From Pseudoalteromonas sp. T1lg48 (lineage in GTDB: Bacteria > Pseudomonadota > Gammaproteobacteria > Enterobacterales > Alteromonadaceae): a stretch of 64,000 nucleotides of DNA. Both the position numbers and the translations under genes were made by a program. Each line of letters starts with the position of its first letter. Within the stretch, counting starts at the first letter, position 1. The notes below the pieces were generated by a model. It had not been told where the DNA came from and ran no database searches. It saw only the letters and a list, made by a program, of their open reading frames with translations. Shown here piece by piece: positions 8,312 through 18,766 of the stretch. The stretch is from assembly GCF_002964785.1 (NCBI RefSeq), contig NZ_PQCC01000018.1, positions 558,001-622,000 on the forward strand, in the 5' to 3' direction.

Positions 8312-9502
8312 ATGGCCGGCGCAATTTATCTTCAACCTGGGCGCGAAAAATCACTGAAACGCAAACACCCTTGGATTTTCTCCAAAGCCGTAAAAAAAGT
8401 GAAAGGCAATTTAGCCCTTGGCGATACAGTTACTGTCTATGACAGCCAAGGCAAATTCCTTGCCACCGCAGCATACAGCCCTGAGTCGCAGATCCGTGCC
8501 CGGGTATGGAGCTTTGACGAGCGCGAGCAAATTGATGTGGAGTTTTTCCACAAGCGTCTGCTGCGCGCCCTGGATGTGCGTCAACATACCATAGCCGAAG
8601 GTGGTTTAACCGGCTATCGTCTATGCGCCGCCGAATCCGATGGCCTTCCCGGTATCACCATAGATAAGTTCGCCAACTATCTGGTGTGCCAGTTGCTCAG
8701 TGCCGGTGCCGAGCGCCACAAGGGCGATCTCATCGCCGCCTTGCAGCGCATCTTCCCCGACTGCGCCATCTATGAGCGCTCCGACGTTGATGTACGCAAA
8801 AAAGAAGGCTTGGCACCGACTACGGGCCCATTGGTTGGCGATGCGCCCAGCGCCCCGGTACTTATCGAAGAAAATGGCCTAACCTGTGAAGTAGACATTA
8901 TCGGCGGCCATAAAACCGGCTTTTACCTGGATCAACGTGACAGCCGTGCCGCTCTTGAGCGCTATGTAAAAGACAAGGAAGTGCTCAATTGCTTCTGCTA
9001 CACCGGCACCTTTGGCTTGTATGCATTGCGCGGCGGCTGTAAGGAAGTCACCAATGTCGATGTGTCACAAAACGCCCTGGATATTGGCAAGCGCAATGTT
9101 GAGCACAACAAGCTGGATATCAGCAAGGCACACTTCGTTAAGCAAGACGTGTTTAAGCTACTGCGAGAATATCGCGAGCAAGGGCGTACCTTTGACACCA
9201 TAGTCATGGATCCGCCGAAATTCGCCGACTCCAAGGCTCAGCTAACTGGCGCCTGTCGCGGCTACAAGGACATCAATATGCTGGCGATGCAGTTACTGAA
9301 GCCCGGCGGCACCTTGTTAACCTTCTCGTGTTCGGGCCTGATGGAGCAGAATTTATTCCAAAAAGTGGTTGCCGATGCCGCATTGGATGCGCACCGAGAT
9401 TTGTTGATTGTCGAGCGTCTAAACCAGGCTGCCGATCACCCTATCTCAGGTCCCTACCCGGAAGGCTTTTACCTTAAAGGCCTAGTGTGTAAGGTCTACT
9501 AA
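8312..9502 (+). CDS. rlmI: 23S rRNA m5C1962 methyltransferase
   Basis: A 396-residue class I SAM-dependent rRNA methyltransferase: an N-terminal PUA domain ([21 protein letters not shown]), a central EEI-like domain and a C-terminal Rossmann methyltransferase. The SAM motif is [17 protein letters not shown], motif IV is VMDPPKFA, and the second Cys lies in [10 protein letters not shown]. This two-cysteine arrangement is used by m5C enzymes. The ATG follows AGGAGCTGCT. The length equals that of E. coli RlmI. Confidence 0.95.
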   Translation: MAGAIYLQPGREKSLKRKHPWIFSKAVKKVKGNLALGDTVTVYDSQGKFLATAAYSPESQIRARVWSFDEREQIDVEFFHKRLLRALDVRQHTIAEGGLTGYRLCAAESDGLPGITIDKFANYLVCQLLSAGAERHKGDLIAALQRIFPDCAIYERSDVDVRKKEGLAPTTGPLVGDAPSAPVLIEENGLTCEVDIIGGHKTGFYLDQRDSRAALERYVKDKEVLNCFCYTGTFGLYALRGGCKEVTNVDVSQNALDIGKRNVEHNKLDISKAHFVKQDVFKLLREYREQGRTFDTIVMDPPKFADSKAQLTGACRGYKDINMLAMQLLKPGGTLLTFSCSGLMEQNLFQKVVADAALDAHRDLLIVERLNQAADHPISGPYPEGFYLKGLVCKVY

Positions 9503-9519
9503 AAGTAACTAAACCCTCG

Positions 9520-9550
9520 GTGAGTGCAGCCCTGCACTCACTTATACCCT
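9520..9550 (+). terminator. Hairpin between convergent rlmI and PilZ gene
   Basis: A 9-bp perfect stem GTGAGTGCA/TGCACTCAC with a GCCC loop, followed by a modest T-containing stretch. It probably terminates rlmI. Confidence 0.5.
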
Positions 9551-9555
9551 TTCGG

Positions 9556-9855
9556 CTAGCTCACTTCCAGCATTTGCACGCCGACACTGTATTGGCCATC
9601 GTCCTCACGGGTACATCGCACCACTCGAGTTAAGGCATTTAATGGTGCCACACTGGCGGTAGCGGATTGAATTCGCACCTTGATGGTCGCTCCGGGATCG
9701 ACGGCGGTGTCGAGAAATAACTGCATGCCGGAAGCGCTCAAATCGTGGCAAATGGCCGTTCGACTAAATACCTCTTGGCCCTGATTAACCTCAACGGTGG
9801 CGTGGGCATTAACCAAGATGCGCCGGAAGTTGCGTTGCTCTTGATGATAAAGCAT
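9556..9855 (-). CDS. PilZ domain protein
   Basis: A 99-residue stand-alone PilZ domain. The c-di-GMP signature is present as RNFRR near residue 8 and DLSASGMQL (D/N-x-S-x-x-G) near residue 40. It lies 20 bases downstream of the receiver gene on the same strand, so the two form an operon. It could be a diguanylate-responsive output protein; the partner is unknown. Confidence 0.87.
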   Translation of the reverse strand: MLYHQEQRNFRRILVNAHATVEVNQGQEVFSRTAICHDLSASGMQLFLDTAVDPGATIKVRIQSATASVAPLNALTRVVRCTREDDGQYSVGVQMLEVS

Positions 9856-9875
9856 AAGGATCTCCTCAAACTGCT

Positions 9876-10247
9876 TTAAATCAGTGTCTGCAAGCTCTCC
9901 ATTAGCTCGTTCATCGCCAGAGGCTTCACAAAAAAAGCATCACAACCAACCTCAAAGGCGTGTTTTTTAGCCGCTTCAGACTCCAGTCCAGACACCATCA
10001 AAATAGGGATGTCTTTGGTCTCTGGCGTGTTTTTCAATATGCGACAGGTGTCGAATCCGTCCAGTCCGGGCATGCACACATCCAGCATGATCGCGTCGGG
10101 ACGAAAAATAAGCGCTTCTTTTAAACATTGCTCACCTGACTTTGCGTATTTCAACTCAAACTGTTCACCTAATACATGAGTGTAGAAGGTAAAATTAAAA
10201 TACTCATCATCAACGACCAGTAGCCTGGCTTTATTCTGTGTACGCAA
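9876..10247 (-). CDS. Single-domain response regulator (CheY-like receiver)
   Basis: A 123-residue receiver domain without output domain. The acidic pair is VVDDE near residue 13, the phospho-accepting Asp is in IMLDVCMPG and the conserved Lys is in FVKPLA. The Thr/Ser position is VSG. The start is a TTG preceded by AAGGAG 10 bases away; no ATG lies before the receiver fold. Together with the PilZ gene it suggests a small phosphorelay/c-di-GMP output pair. No histidine kinase is nearby. Confidence 0.87.
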   Translation of the reverse strand: MRTQNKARLLVVDDEYFNFTFYTHVLGEQFELKYAKSGEQCLKEALIFRPDAIMLDVCMPGLDGFDTCRILKNTPETKDIPILMVSGLESEAAKKHAFEVGCDAFFVKPLAMNELMESLQTLI

Positions 10248-10321
10248 CGCGATCTCGCTCCTTGTCTATGCGCTTCTCATAATGGTAATTATAACCTAGC
10301 TGACGCTAAGCTCACACCCGC

Positions 10322-13300
10322 TTAAGCTTTGCTAAGATATTCATTTATAACATTAAGGACCCGTTTCGCTGACACCGGATAGGGAGTCCCCAGGGTTTGC
10401 GCAAATAAGGAGACGCGGAGCTCCTGCTGCATCCAAAATAATTCTTTCAATGCCTCGGGTTGTGGTTCTCCCTTAGGGTGCTTGGCCAGACATTTTTTAT
10501 ATGCCTCGGCAACCTTATCGAGCTCCAGGGTACAGAGACGATCGCGGTTAGGGTCCACCGGCAGTTTTTCCAGACGACGCTCTATGGCCTGCAGATAGCG
10601 GCCTAGGTCGGCCATTTTATCCGCGCCGTGGTGACTGACAAAGCCTTTAAAGATCAGGCTTTCAAGCTGCGCTTTGATATCGCCATGAGCGGTGATCATA
10701 CTGAGATCGACCTTCCCGCGCATACGCTTGTGAATGGCATGGGCGCGGCTCAGTACCTGCTCCACCTGCAGGGCAATGGCCACTACGGTGTCGCCGAGTT
10801 CACCGCGAATGCGTTCCTTGGCGGCATTAAATTGCTCAGTTTCACGAATATCGCCGAAATCCGCCAAGAGCTTATCCACGGCGGCGGCAATACAATCATC
10901 AATTAACAACTGCACCTTGCCAAAGGGGTTAAAGTACAGACCCAGCTTGGCTTTATTCGGCAGGTTTTGCTGCAAATATTTTATTGGTGATGGAATATTC
11001 AATAACACCAGACGACGCAAGCCCTGCTGATGTGCCGCCTGGGCCTTGCTGGGTGAGTCAAACAGCTCGATGGCGGTACTGTCTTTTTTATCCACCAAGG
11101 CGACAAAGGCTTTCACCTCGTATTGGCCCTGTTTTTTCACATAGGATTCGGGCAGCGTATCGAATTGCCACTCGGTTAAGCCCTGACGTTCAATCCCTTC
11201 ATCGGCTACCTGTGAGAGGGTATCGCTGACCTTATCCGCCAACTTGGCTTTGAGGGAATCCAAATCATAACCGCGGGCCACCAGCTTGTTTTTGTCATCG
11301 CGCACTTCAAAGGCTATGCGCAGATGCTCATCCACGGCCAGGGGATCGAATTGCTCGGCTTCGACCTTGGCCCCGGTCATACGGAACAAGCGCAGTGCCA
11401 GAGCGTCCACCAGCTTCCCCTGCAGCGGCTCTACCGAGCTCAGCACCGCATCGGCATAGTTGGGCGCCGGCACAAAGTTTCGACGCTGGGCCTTGGGTAA
11501 GGTTTTGATTAAGGCGCAAATTAGCTCATGCCTAAAGGCCGGAATATGCCAGTCAAAGCCCTCACTCTGGACCTGATTCAGCAGTGCCAAGGGTATTTGT
11601 ACCGCCACACCATCGATATCCTGTCCAGGCTCAAAGCTGTAGCTGAGCGGCAACACCAGGTTGCCCTGCATCCACACATCCGGGTAATTGTCGGCCGTGA
11701 TGTCATCGGCGCCATGGCGCATCAGCGCCTCTTTGCTCATATGCAAGAAGCGTTTATCTTTGCGCTTTTGCTCTTTATACCACTGCAAGAAACTAACGCG
11801 GTTACACATATCCGCCGGAATATGCTTGTCGTAGAACTCGTACAGGGTATGCTCGTCGACCAAAATATCGCGACGACGCGCCTTGTTCTCTAAGTCCTGC
11901 ACCTCTTCAATGAGTTTACGGTTCACCTGCAAGAAGGACTCGTTGGCGCCTAGCTCCTGCTCCACCAAGGCGGTACGGATAAAGATTTCACGGCTGACTA
12001 CCGGGTCGATTTTGTCATACTGGCTGCGCTTTTTCGCCACTATGGTGAGGCCATACAGGGTTTGCTGCTCAAAGGCGATGACCGCCCCGGCTTTTTTCTG
12101 CCAATGAGGCTCACTGTAACTGCGCTTGACCAAATGCTGCGCCAGTGGTGCCAGCCATGCGACATCGATTTTGGCATTGATACGGGCGTAGAGCTTGGAG
12201 GTTTCTACCAGCTCCGCCGACATCAGCCATTTAGGACGTTTTTTAAATAAATTAGAACCTGGGAAGATATGGAACTGGCTGTTACGCGCGCCCTGGTAGA
12301 AGGCATTTTTCTCGTCCTTTTGCCCCACATGACTCAATAAACCACTGAGCAGAGCCTGATGCAGGGTCTCAAAACTGGGCTCATTGCTTGCGTCTTTTAA
12401 GCCCATTTCCTCGCAGATAGTCGACACCTGATAAACGATGTCCTGCCATTCACGAATACGCATATAGGCAAAGAATTCCTGCTTACAAAGCTTACGGAAT
12501 TGATTATTGGTCAGCGCTTGTTGTTGCTCTTCAAGGTAGTTCCACACATTTAAAAAGGCGATAAAGTCGGAGTTATCGTCGTTAAAACGACCGTGTAACT
12601 CGTCGGCCTTGCCCTTTTTATCTTGTGGGCGCTCGCGCGGATCCTGAATCGCCAAGGCGGCGGTGATGATGATCACCTCACGCATGGCGCCAAGCGGCAC
12701 ACTGGCCAACACCATTTTCGCAAGACGCGGGTCAAGCGGAATGCGCGCCAAATCACGGCCCATTTTGGTGAGCTCGATTTGATTACGTTGCTTTGCCGGT
12801 TTAACCGCTTCTAACTCTTCGAGTAAACGTACACCGTCATTAATATTGCGGCTATCCGGTGGCTGCACAAAGGGGAAACGGCTGATATCGCCAAGCCCAA
12901 GGCCAAGCATCTGCAAAATAACCGAGGCCAAATTCGTGCGCAGGATCTCCGGATCGGTAAACTCGGGGCGCCCTAAAAAGTCTTCTTCTGAATAAAGGCG
13001 AATACAGATACCCGCCTCTACACGTCCACAACGACCCTTACGCTGATTGGCACTGGCCTGAGAGACGGCTTCAATGGGCAGGCGCTGTACCTTGGTACGA
13101 TAACTGTAACGGCTGATGCGGGCGGTGCCCGGATCGATAACGTAGCGAATGCCCGGCACCGTCAAAGAGGTTTCCGCCACATTGGTGGCCAGGACGATAC
13201 GGCGCTTATTACCGGGGTGGAAAATACGGTTTTGCTCGGCATTGGATAACCGGGCATACAAAGGCAGTATCTCGGTATGCTTGAGGTTGCGCTTGCTAAG

Positions 13301-14224
13301 GGCATCGGCGGTGTCGCGAATTTCCCGCTCACCATTCATAAAGATGAGGATATCGCCCGGCCCCTCGTCGTAGAGCTCATCTACGGCATCGAATATCCCT
13401 TGCAACTGATCGTTTTCATCCTGCTCCTCATCACTGCCGCTTAGCTCTGTGATCGGCCTGTAGCGCACTTCAACCGGATAGGTGCGCCCGGACACCTCGA
13501 TAATGGGGGCGTCGTTAAAGTGACGAGAAAAACGCTCCGGATCTATGGTGGCCGAGGTAATAATGACTTTGAGGTCTGGGCGCTTGGGCAGGAGATTTTT
13601 CAGATAGCCAAGAATAAAATCGATATTCAGGCTGCGCTCGTGCGCCTCATCAATAATGATGGTGTCGTACTGGTTGAGATAGCGGTCGTTTTGGATCTCA
13701 GCCAGCAGGATACCGTCGGTCATCAGTTTAATATAACTGCGCTCGCTGACCTGATCGCTAAAACGAATTTTAAAGCCGACGGTTTGGCCAATTTCACTGT
13801 CTAATTCTTCGGCGATACGGGCGGCAACGCTACGTGCCGCGAGACGGCGTGGCTGAGTATGACCGATTAAACCTTCGACACCCCGGCCAAGCTCTAAGCA
13901 GATTTTTGGTAGCTGAGTGGTTTTACCCGAGCCGGTTTCACCGGCGACAATCACCACCTGGTGGTTAGCAATGGCCGCTTTAATGTCTTCGCGTTTTTCA
14001 CTAACGGGTAAGGCCGCTGGGAAGCTGGGCTTAGGCAGCTCGGCCAGGCGTTTGGCGCGAGCGGCAATACTGGCGTCAACAGCTGCGGCAATTTTGGCGA
14101 TCACACCCTGCTGCTTTTGGGCGTCGGCTATTTTTTGCGCCCCTTGTAGGCGTTTTTTGAGTATAAACTGATCTTTTTTCAAACACTCATTGAGCTTGGC
14201 ATACAAGGATTTGCTGGCAGACAC
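10322..14224 (-). CDS. hrpA: ATP-dependent RNA helicase HrpA
   Basis: A 1300-residue DEAH-box helicase acting in ribosome rescue and mRNA processing. Motif I GETGSGKTTQ, motif II DEAH, motif III SAT and motif VI QRKGRCGR are in order in the first third. They are followed by winged-helix/ratchet and OB-like parts and the long C-terminal DUF3418 region typical of bacterial HrpA. The length is as in E. coli (1300). The start is GTG with TAGGGG ahead. Confidence 0.97.
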   Translation of the reverse strand: MSASKSLYAKLNECLKKDQFILKKRLQGAQKIADAQKQQGVIAKIAAAVDASIAARAKRLAELPKPSFPAALPVSEKREDIKAAIANHQVVIVAGETGSGKTTQLPKICLELGRGVEGLIGHTQPRRLAARSVAARIAEELDSEIGQTVGFKIRFSDQVSERSYIKLMTDGILLAEIQNDRYLNQYDTIIIDEAHERSLNIDFILGYLKNLLPKRPDLKVIITSATIDPERFSRHFNDAPIIEVSGRTYPVEVRYRPITELSGSDEEQDENDQLQGIFDAVDELYDEGPGDILIFMNGEREIRDTADALSKRNLKHTEILPLYARLSNAEQNRIFHPGNKRRIVLATNVAETSLTVPGIRYVIDPGTARISRYSYRTKVQRLPIEAVSQASANQRKGRCGRVEAGICIRLYSEEDFLGRPEFTDPEILRTNLASVILQMLGLGLGDISRFPFVQPPDSRNINDGVRLLEELEAVKPAKQRNQIELTKMGRDLARIPLDPRLAKMVLASVPLGAMREVIIITAALAIQDPRERPQDKKGKADELHGRFNDDNSDFIAFLNVWNYLEEQQQALTNNQFRKLCKQEFFAYMRIREWQDIVYQVSTICEEMGLKDASNEPSFETLHQALLSGLLSHVGQKDEKNAFYQGARNSQFHIFPGSNLFKKRPKWLMSAELVETSKLYARINAKIDVAWLAPLAQHLVKRSYSEPHWQKKAGAVIAFEQQTLYGLTIVAKKRSQYDKIDPVVSREIFIRTALVEQELGANESFLQVNRKLIEEVQDLENKARRRDILVDEHTLYEFYDKHIPADMCNRVSFLQWYKEQKRKDKRFLHMSKEALMRHGADDITADNYPDVWMQGNLVLPLSYSFEPGQDIDGVAVQIPLALLNQVQSEGFDWHIPAFRHELICALIKTLPKAQRRNFVPAPNYADAVLSSVEPLQGKLVDALALRLFRMTGAKVEAEQFDPLAVDEHLRIAFEVRDDKNKLVARGYDLDSLKAKLADKVSDTLSQVADEGIERQGLTEWQFDTLPESYVKKQGQYEVKAFVALVDKKDSTAIELFDSPSKAQAAHQQGLRRLVLLNIPSPIKYLQQNLPNKAKLGLYFNPFGKVQLLIDDCIAAAVDKLLADFGDIRETEQFNAAKERIRGELGDTVVAIALQVEQVLSRAHAIHKRMRGKVDLSMITAHGDIKAQLESLIFKGFVSHHGADKMADLGRYLQAIERRLEKLPVDPNRDRLCTLELDKVAEAYKKCLAKHPKGEPQPEALKELFWMQQELRVSLFAQTLGTPYPVSAKRVLNVINEYLSKA

Positions 14225-14291
14225 ACAGGCCCCTAACTAACGGCATAAAATGGTCGGCCAGCTTAGCAAAATATCGCTCTAAAGTGTATCG

Positions 14292-14720
14292 TTAGACAAA
14301 GCGTTTTCCAGGCGCATAATTGTCATGTAAGTGCTTATCCAGCGCCAACAAAATGTGTGCCCGAGTGATTATGCCCAGCAACCTGCCTTGTTCATCGCAC
14401 ACCGGATACATTTTCGGCTTATCTATCTTCATGTTTTCGGCGAGCGTCATCACGCTGTGCTCAGGCGAAACACACAAGGGATCCTTGGTCATCACATCCC
14501 CAATCACACAATGGGCTTCGTTTTGATAGGTTGAATTAAGCATTTGTTGCAAGCAGTCTTGCTCGGAGACAAACCCTATGACGGTGCCGAGATCATCGAC
14601 CACCGGACCACCGGTTTGACAGCTTTGAAGTAGTTTTTCCACCGCGCTTTCAATGGACATATTGGCTTTGAAAGTCACAGGTCTGTGGTTATAGTAATCA
14701 GCGACTTTGATAGATTGCAT
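14292..14720 (-). CDS. Two-CBS-domain protein
   Basis: A 142-residue soluble protein consisting of a CBS pair (Bateman module). CBS1 covers about residues 8-66 (GPVVDDLGTVIGFVSEQDCL) and CBS2 about 75-130 (MYPVCDEQGRLLGIITRAHIL). Such modules bind adenine nucleotides and sense energy status; the partner is unknown. The start is the ATG opening MQSIKVADYY. A longer frame continues 60 codons upstream but reads through intergenic sequence and the 3' end of the peptidase gene. Confidence 0.88.
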   Translation of the reverse strand: MQSIKVADYYNHRPVTFKANMSIESAVEKLLQSCQTGGPVVDDLGTVIGFVSEQDCLQQMLNSTYQNEAHCVIGDVMTKDPLCVSPEHSVMTLAENMKIDKPKMYPVCDEQGRLLGIITRAHILLALDKHLHDNYAPGKRFV

Positions 14721-14796
14721 ACGCACCCCCAAAATTATTAGCGCCAACATACTAAATATAGTTGGCGCCAGGATTTTTGCGTAGCTAGGGGAGTAT

Positions 14797-15831
14797 TTAT
14801 TCGTCTTTAAAAATAGCCACATAGGTTGGGGTATTGCTGCTCTTACTGGCACGATACATGCCTTTGGTATTAAACGGCATGCTGATGTTGCCCTTGGCAT
14901 CGACGATGATCACCCCACCTGTGCCACCGGCTTCAAACATGGGTCCAAAAATAACCTCATTACCCGCCTGCTCAATGCTCTTTCCTTGGTATTGCACCCG
15001 GGCGCAAATATCGCTCGCTACCTGGTAACGAATGAAGTATTCACCATGCCCCGTGGCAGAAACCGCACAGGAGGCATTATCGGCAAAGGTACCCGCGCCT
15101 ATTACCGGGGAATCGCCGATACGGCCAAAGCGCTTGGCCGTCATGCCGCCGGTCGAAGTGCCAGCGGCGATATTGCCGTGGCTATCGAGTGCCACCGCGC
15201 CCACCGTGCCCATTTTGTATGATGTTGGCAGCGCCTGATGCAGGGCCTGGTAATCTTTTGTGGCCGGCTTGGCCTTATCCAGCTTTTCCTTGGCCTTAAG
15301 TAAAGCTTTATAACGATTTTCGGTATCAAACACACTGTTTTCCACCAGCTTCATGCCCTGCTGCTGAGCAAATTCTTCAGCCCCAACGCCGCTGAGCATC
15401 ACATGCACGGAATTGGTCATCACCAGACGGGCTAAATCGATAGGGTTTTCAATATGCTTCACCCCGGCAACGGCACCGGCTTCACGGGTACGGCCATCCA
15501 TAATCGAGGCATCGAGTTCATGCTCACCCTCGTAGGTGTACACAGCACCCTTACCGGCGTTAAAGTAAGGCGAGTTCTCCAGCACATTAATGGCCGCATT
15601 GATGGCATCAAGGCTGGCGCCACCTTGGTCTAACACCGCATAGCCTGCTTCCACCGCTTCATTTAATTTGGCCCGATACGCCTTTTCTTGCTCCGGCGTA
15701 AATCGCGCCTTTTCAATGGTGCCGGCACCGCCGTGAATGGCGATGGCGATTGGATTTGCAGAAGTCTCTGCGAATGACGAAAAAGAAGACATGCTAAGAA
15801 GTGCTAACGCACCGAGTAAAGACGATTTCAT
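14797..15831 (-). CDS. Exported isoaspartyl peptidase / L-asparaginase (Ntn hydrolase)
   Basis: A 344-residue member of the plant-type asparaginase family. It begins with a signal peptide (MKSSLLGALALLSMSSFSSFAET), so it is predicted to be periplasmic. The N-terminal subunit begins AIAIHGGAGTI. The autocleavage and nucleophile Thr lies in KMGTVGAVAL, followed by STGGMTAKRFGRIGDSP and the GTGG oxyanion region. It hydrolyses isoaspartyl dipeptides and asparagine in characterised relatives. The ATG has AAGGCAAGGT just upstream; the frame continues 22 codons further without support. Confidence 0.92.
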   Translation of the reverse strand: MKSSLLGALALLSMSSFSSFAETSANPIAIAIHGGAGTIEKARFTPEQEKAYRAKLNEAVEAGYAVLDQGGASLDAINAAINVLENSPYFNAGKGAVYTYEGEHELDASIMDGRTREAGAVAGVKHIENPIDLARLVMTNSVHVMLSGVGAEEFAQQQGMKLVENSVFDTENRYKALLKAKEKLDKAKPATKDYQALHQALPTSYKMGTVGAVALDSHGNIAAGTSTGGMTAKRFGRIGDSPVIGAGTFADNASCAVSATGHGEYFIRYQVASDICARVQYQGKSIEQAGNEVIFGPMFEAGGTGGVIIVDAKGNISMPFNTKGMYRASKSSNTPTYVAIFKDE

Positions 15832-15943
15832 ACCTTGCCTTAATGATGGGGATAATAGAATTCCACTATGCGCAATGTTCCTAACGGGCGCAAGCACTTG
15901 CGATAAAGCGTTTTTCCTTTTTTCCGCAACGAGTTGCAGGCAT

Positions 15944-15973
15944 AAAAAAGCCCGAGTGGTTAGCTCGGGCTCA
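15944..15973 (-). terminator. htpG terminator
   Basis: The stem AGCCCGAG/CTCGGGCT with a 7-nt loop is followed by six T on the minus strand, 21 bases beyond the htpG stop. Confidence 0.88.
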
Positions 15974-15993
15974 AAGTTGGGATTTTTTACCTG

Positions 15994-17910
15994 TTACTTG
16001 CTTAAATCCAGCATCAGCTTATTCAAGCGGGTTACAAATCCGGCTGGGTCTTTTAAGCTGCCGCGCTCGGCAAGCAAGGCCTGGTCCAGCAGTACCTCTG
16101 ACCACTGAGTGAACTTGTCTTCGTCCTGCTCATTGTTAAGGTGCTTAACCAGCTGGTGCTCAGGGTTTAGTTCGAACACAGGCTTGGTTTCCGGCACCTT
16201 TTGACCAACGGACTCCATAAGCTTGATCATCTGTGAGCTCATATCGTGCTCATCGGCAACCACACAGGCCGGTGAGTCCGTTAGACGATGGGTAAAGCGT
16301 ACTTCCTTGACCTTATCGCCCAGCGCCGTTTTAATGCGCTCAAGCAAGCCTTCTACTTCCTTCTCAGACTCTTCTTGGGCCTTTTTACTCTCTTCGTCGT
16401 CCAAATCGCCTAAGTCTAAATCACCGCGAGTGATCGACTGGAACTGCTTGTCCTGGAACTCGGTGAGGTGGCTCATCATCCACTCGTCGACACGGTCGCT
16501 CAGTAGCAAGACTTCGATGCCCTTCTTACGGAAGATCTCAAGGTGTGGCGAGTTCTTCGCCGCTTCAAAGCTGTCGGCCACCACGTAGTAAATCTTGTCC
16601 TGGCCTTCGCTCATACGCTCAATGTACTGCTCGAGTGACACATTCTGCGTCGCTTCGTCCGTATGCGTTGAAGCAAAGCGCAGCAGCTTGGCAATGGCTT
16701 CTTTGTTCGCCATGTCTTCCGCCGGACCTTCTTTGATCACGCTGCCGAATTCATCCCAGAAGGTTTGATACTCTTCTGGTTTATTCTTACCCATGCGCTC
16801 AAGCATTTTCAACACGCGAGACGTACAGCCCTTACGAATTGTTTGGGTGATCTTGTTGTCTTGTAAAATCTCACGAGACACGTTTAGCGGCAGGTCGTTT
16901 GAGTCCAGCAGACCTTTTACAAAACGCAGGTAACTTGGCATAAACTGCTCGGCGTCATCCATGATAAATACGCGTTGTACGTACAGCTTTAAGCCACTTT
17001 GACGCTCGCGGTTATACAGGTCAAAGGGTGCGCGCTTAGGAATGTACAGCAAGCTGGTGTATTCGGTTTTACCTTCCACCTTGTTATGTGCCCAGGTCAG
17101 CGGCTCTTCCCAGTCGTGACCTACGTGCTTGTAGAACTCCTGGTATTCTTCATCGCTGATCTCCGACTTATCACGAGTCCACAGCGCCTCTGCCTTATTG
17201 ATGGCTTCCCAGTGACCTGGTTGTGCTTCGATTTTCTCGCCGTCCGGGCCTTCTGATTCCGGTACCGGCTCACGGTACATCTCGACCGGAATGGCGATGT
17301 GATCCGAGTATTTATTAACGATGCCGCGCAGGCGGAAATCATCGAGGAATTCTTTTTCATCGTCGCGCAGGTGCAGGATGATTTCGGTACCACGGCTGTC
17401 TTTGTCGATCTCGGCCAGGGTGTAATCGCCCTCGCCTTTTGATTCCCACTCGATAGCGTGCGTTTCACCGGCTTTGCGCGTGCGCACGGTTACTTTATCG
17501 GCCACGATAAAGGCCGAGTAGAAACCCACACCGAATTGACCGATCAGCTGCGAGTCTTTGGCTTGGTCGCCGGTCAGGTTTTTGAAAAATTCTGCGGTGC
17601 CCGATTTAGCAATGGTGCCTAGGGCGCTGATCACTTCATCACGGGTCATACCAATACCATTATCGGCAATGGTCACCGTGCCCTTGTCCTTATCGGCGCT
17701 GATACGCACCTTGAGTTCGGCATCGCCTTCGTACAGGTCGCCATTTTCAAGGGCTAAAAAGCGCAGTTTATCTGCGGCATCAGAAGCATTCGATACCAGC
17801 TCACGCAGGAAAATCTCTTTGTTTGAATACAAAGAGTGGATCATTAAGTTAAGCAGTTGCTTTACTTCAGTCTGAAAGCCGAGCGTTTCTTTTTCTGATG
17901 TTGCTGTCAT
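15994..17910 (-). CDS. htpG: Molecular chaperone HtpG (Hsp90)
   Basis: A 638-residue ATP-dependent cytosolic chaperone. GHKL ATP-binding motifs are [23 protein letters not shown] and [11 protein letters not shown] within the first 130 residues, followed by the middle domain and C-terminal dimerisation domain. The ATG at 17910 follows GGAGAGAG; a slightly longer frame begins 6 codons earlier. A near-consensus heat-shock promoter lies about 60 bases upstream, consistent with sigma-32 control. Confidence 0.98.
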   Translation of the reverse strand: MTATSEKETLGFQTEVKQLLNLMIHSLYSNKEIFLRELVSNASDAADKLRFLALENGDLYEGDAELKVRISADKDKGTVTIADNGIGMTRDEVISALGTIAKSGTAEFFKNLTGDQAKDSQLIGQFGVGFYSAFIVADKVTVRTRKAGETHAIEWESKGEGDYTLAEIDKDSRGTEIILHLRDDEKEFLDDFRLRGIVNKYSDHIAIPVEMYREPVPESEGPDGEKIEAQPGHWEAINKAEALWTRDKSEISDEEYQEFYKHVGHDWEEPLTWAHNKVEGKTEYTSLLYIPKRAPFDLYNRERQSGLKLYVQRVFIMDDAEQFMPSYLRFVKGLLDSNDLPLNVSREILQDNKITQTIRKGCTSRVLKMLERMGKNKPEEYQTFWDEFGSVIKEGPAEDMANKEAIAKLLRFASTHTDEATQNVSLEQYIERMSEGQDKIYYVVADSFEAAKNSPHLEIFRKKGIEVLLLSDRVDEWMMSHLTEFQDKQFQSITRGDLDLGDLDDEESKKAQEESEKEVEGLLERIKTALGDKVKEVRFTHRLTDSPACVVADEHDMSSQMIKLMESVGQKVPETKPVFELNPEHQLVKHLNNEQDEDKFTQWSEVLLDQALLAERGSLKDPAGFVTRLNKLMLDLSK

Positions 17911-17970
17911 TTCTCTCTCCGTTAGCAAACAGGTTCAACTGAGTAGGTTGATAACCAGATATGCTCTTGT

Positions 17971-17998
17971 ATATGGGGTGATGCGGTTGGGATTCAAG
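17971..17998 (-). promoter_or_regulatory. Sigma-32 heat-shock promoter of htpG
   Basis: On the minus strand: -35 CTTGAA, 14-nt spacer, -10 CCCCATAT, matching the sigma-32 consensus CTTGAA-N(11-16)-CCCCATNT at every defined base. The predicted leader is about 50 nt. Confidence 0.85.
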
Positions 17999-18010
17999 AG
18001 AGAAAAAACG

Positions 18011-18032
18011 AAAAAAGCGCCAAAAGGCGCTT
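18011..18032 (-). terminator. recR terminator
   Basis: A 7-bp stem AAGCGCC/GGCGCTT with a TTTT loop is followed by a T-run on the minus strand, 23 bases after the recR stop and just upstream of the htpG promoter. Confidence 0.85.
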
Positions 18033-18054
18033 CTTTGTTGGATTTTAGAGCAAA

Positions 18055-18666
18055 TCAATCGTCAAAGGTAACCTGCTTACGGCCGTTAAAGGCATGGGAT
18101 AAGGTCATGCCATCCACCAGGTCCAGCTCACCACCGACAGGCACACCGTGAGCGATACGCGATGCACCCACCTGGTATTGCTTACACAGCTCGGCAATAT
18201 AATGGGCGGTGGTTTCACCCTCTACCGTCGGGTTGGTTGCCAGGATCACCTCGTTAATGTCTCCCGCAGCCAGCTTCTGCTCCAGCACATCCAGGCCAAT
18301 TTCTTTTGGGCCAATGCCATCAAGGGGGGACAAGTGACCCATTAAGACAAAGTACAGGCCCTGATAATGCCCGGTTTGCTCCACCGCTAATACGTCGCTG
18401 GGCGATTCCACCACACACAGCAAGCCGGAATCCTGGCGTTTAATATTAGCGCACAGCTCGCACTGCTCTTGCTCGGTAAAAGTACGACAACTGTTGCAAT
18501 GACCAATATCCACCATGGCCTGACTTAACGCAGCCCCCAATTGGCTGCCACCCTCACGGTCACGCTCCAATAAGTGAAAGGCAATCCGCTGAGCCGATTT
18601 CGGGCCTATGCCCGGTAAACAACGCAAAGCATCAACAAGTTGAGTTAATTTTGGCGAAAGCTGCAT
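18055..18666 (-). CDS. recR: Recombination mediator RecR
   Basis: A 203-residue RecFOR pathway protein that loads RecA on SSB-coated gaps. It has an N-terminal helix-hairpin-helix ([17 protein letters not shown]), a four-cysteine zinc finger ([16 protein letters not shown]) and a Toprim domain ([12 protein letters not shown] to [12 protein letters not shown]). It is part of the conserved dnaX-ybaB-recR group, but here separated from ybaB by an unrelated secreted protein with its own ribosome site. Confidence 0.97.
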   Translation of the reverse strand: MQLSPKLTQLVDALRCLPGIGPKSAQRIAFHLLERDREGGSQLGAALSQAMVDIGHCNSCRTFTEQEQCELCANIKRQDSGLLCVVESPSDVLAVEQTGHYQGLYFVLMGHLSPLDGIGPKEIGLDVLEQKLAAGDINEVILATNPTVEGETTAHYIAELCKQYQVGASRIAHGVPVGGELDLVDGMTLSHAFNGRKQVTFDD

Positions 18667-18766
18667 GTAAATTCCGATTAAGCTGCGACACTGTGTAATT
18701 CAGCGCTCTATTATGTGGCGTTAAGGTATCAAAACCAAGCGCAAAAGTATAAGGGAGTTGTTAGCC

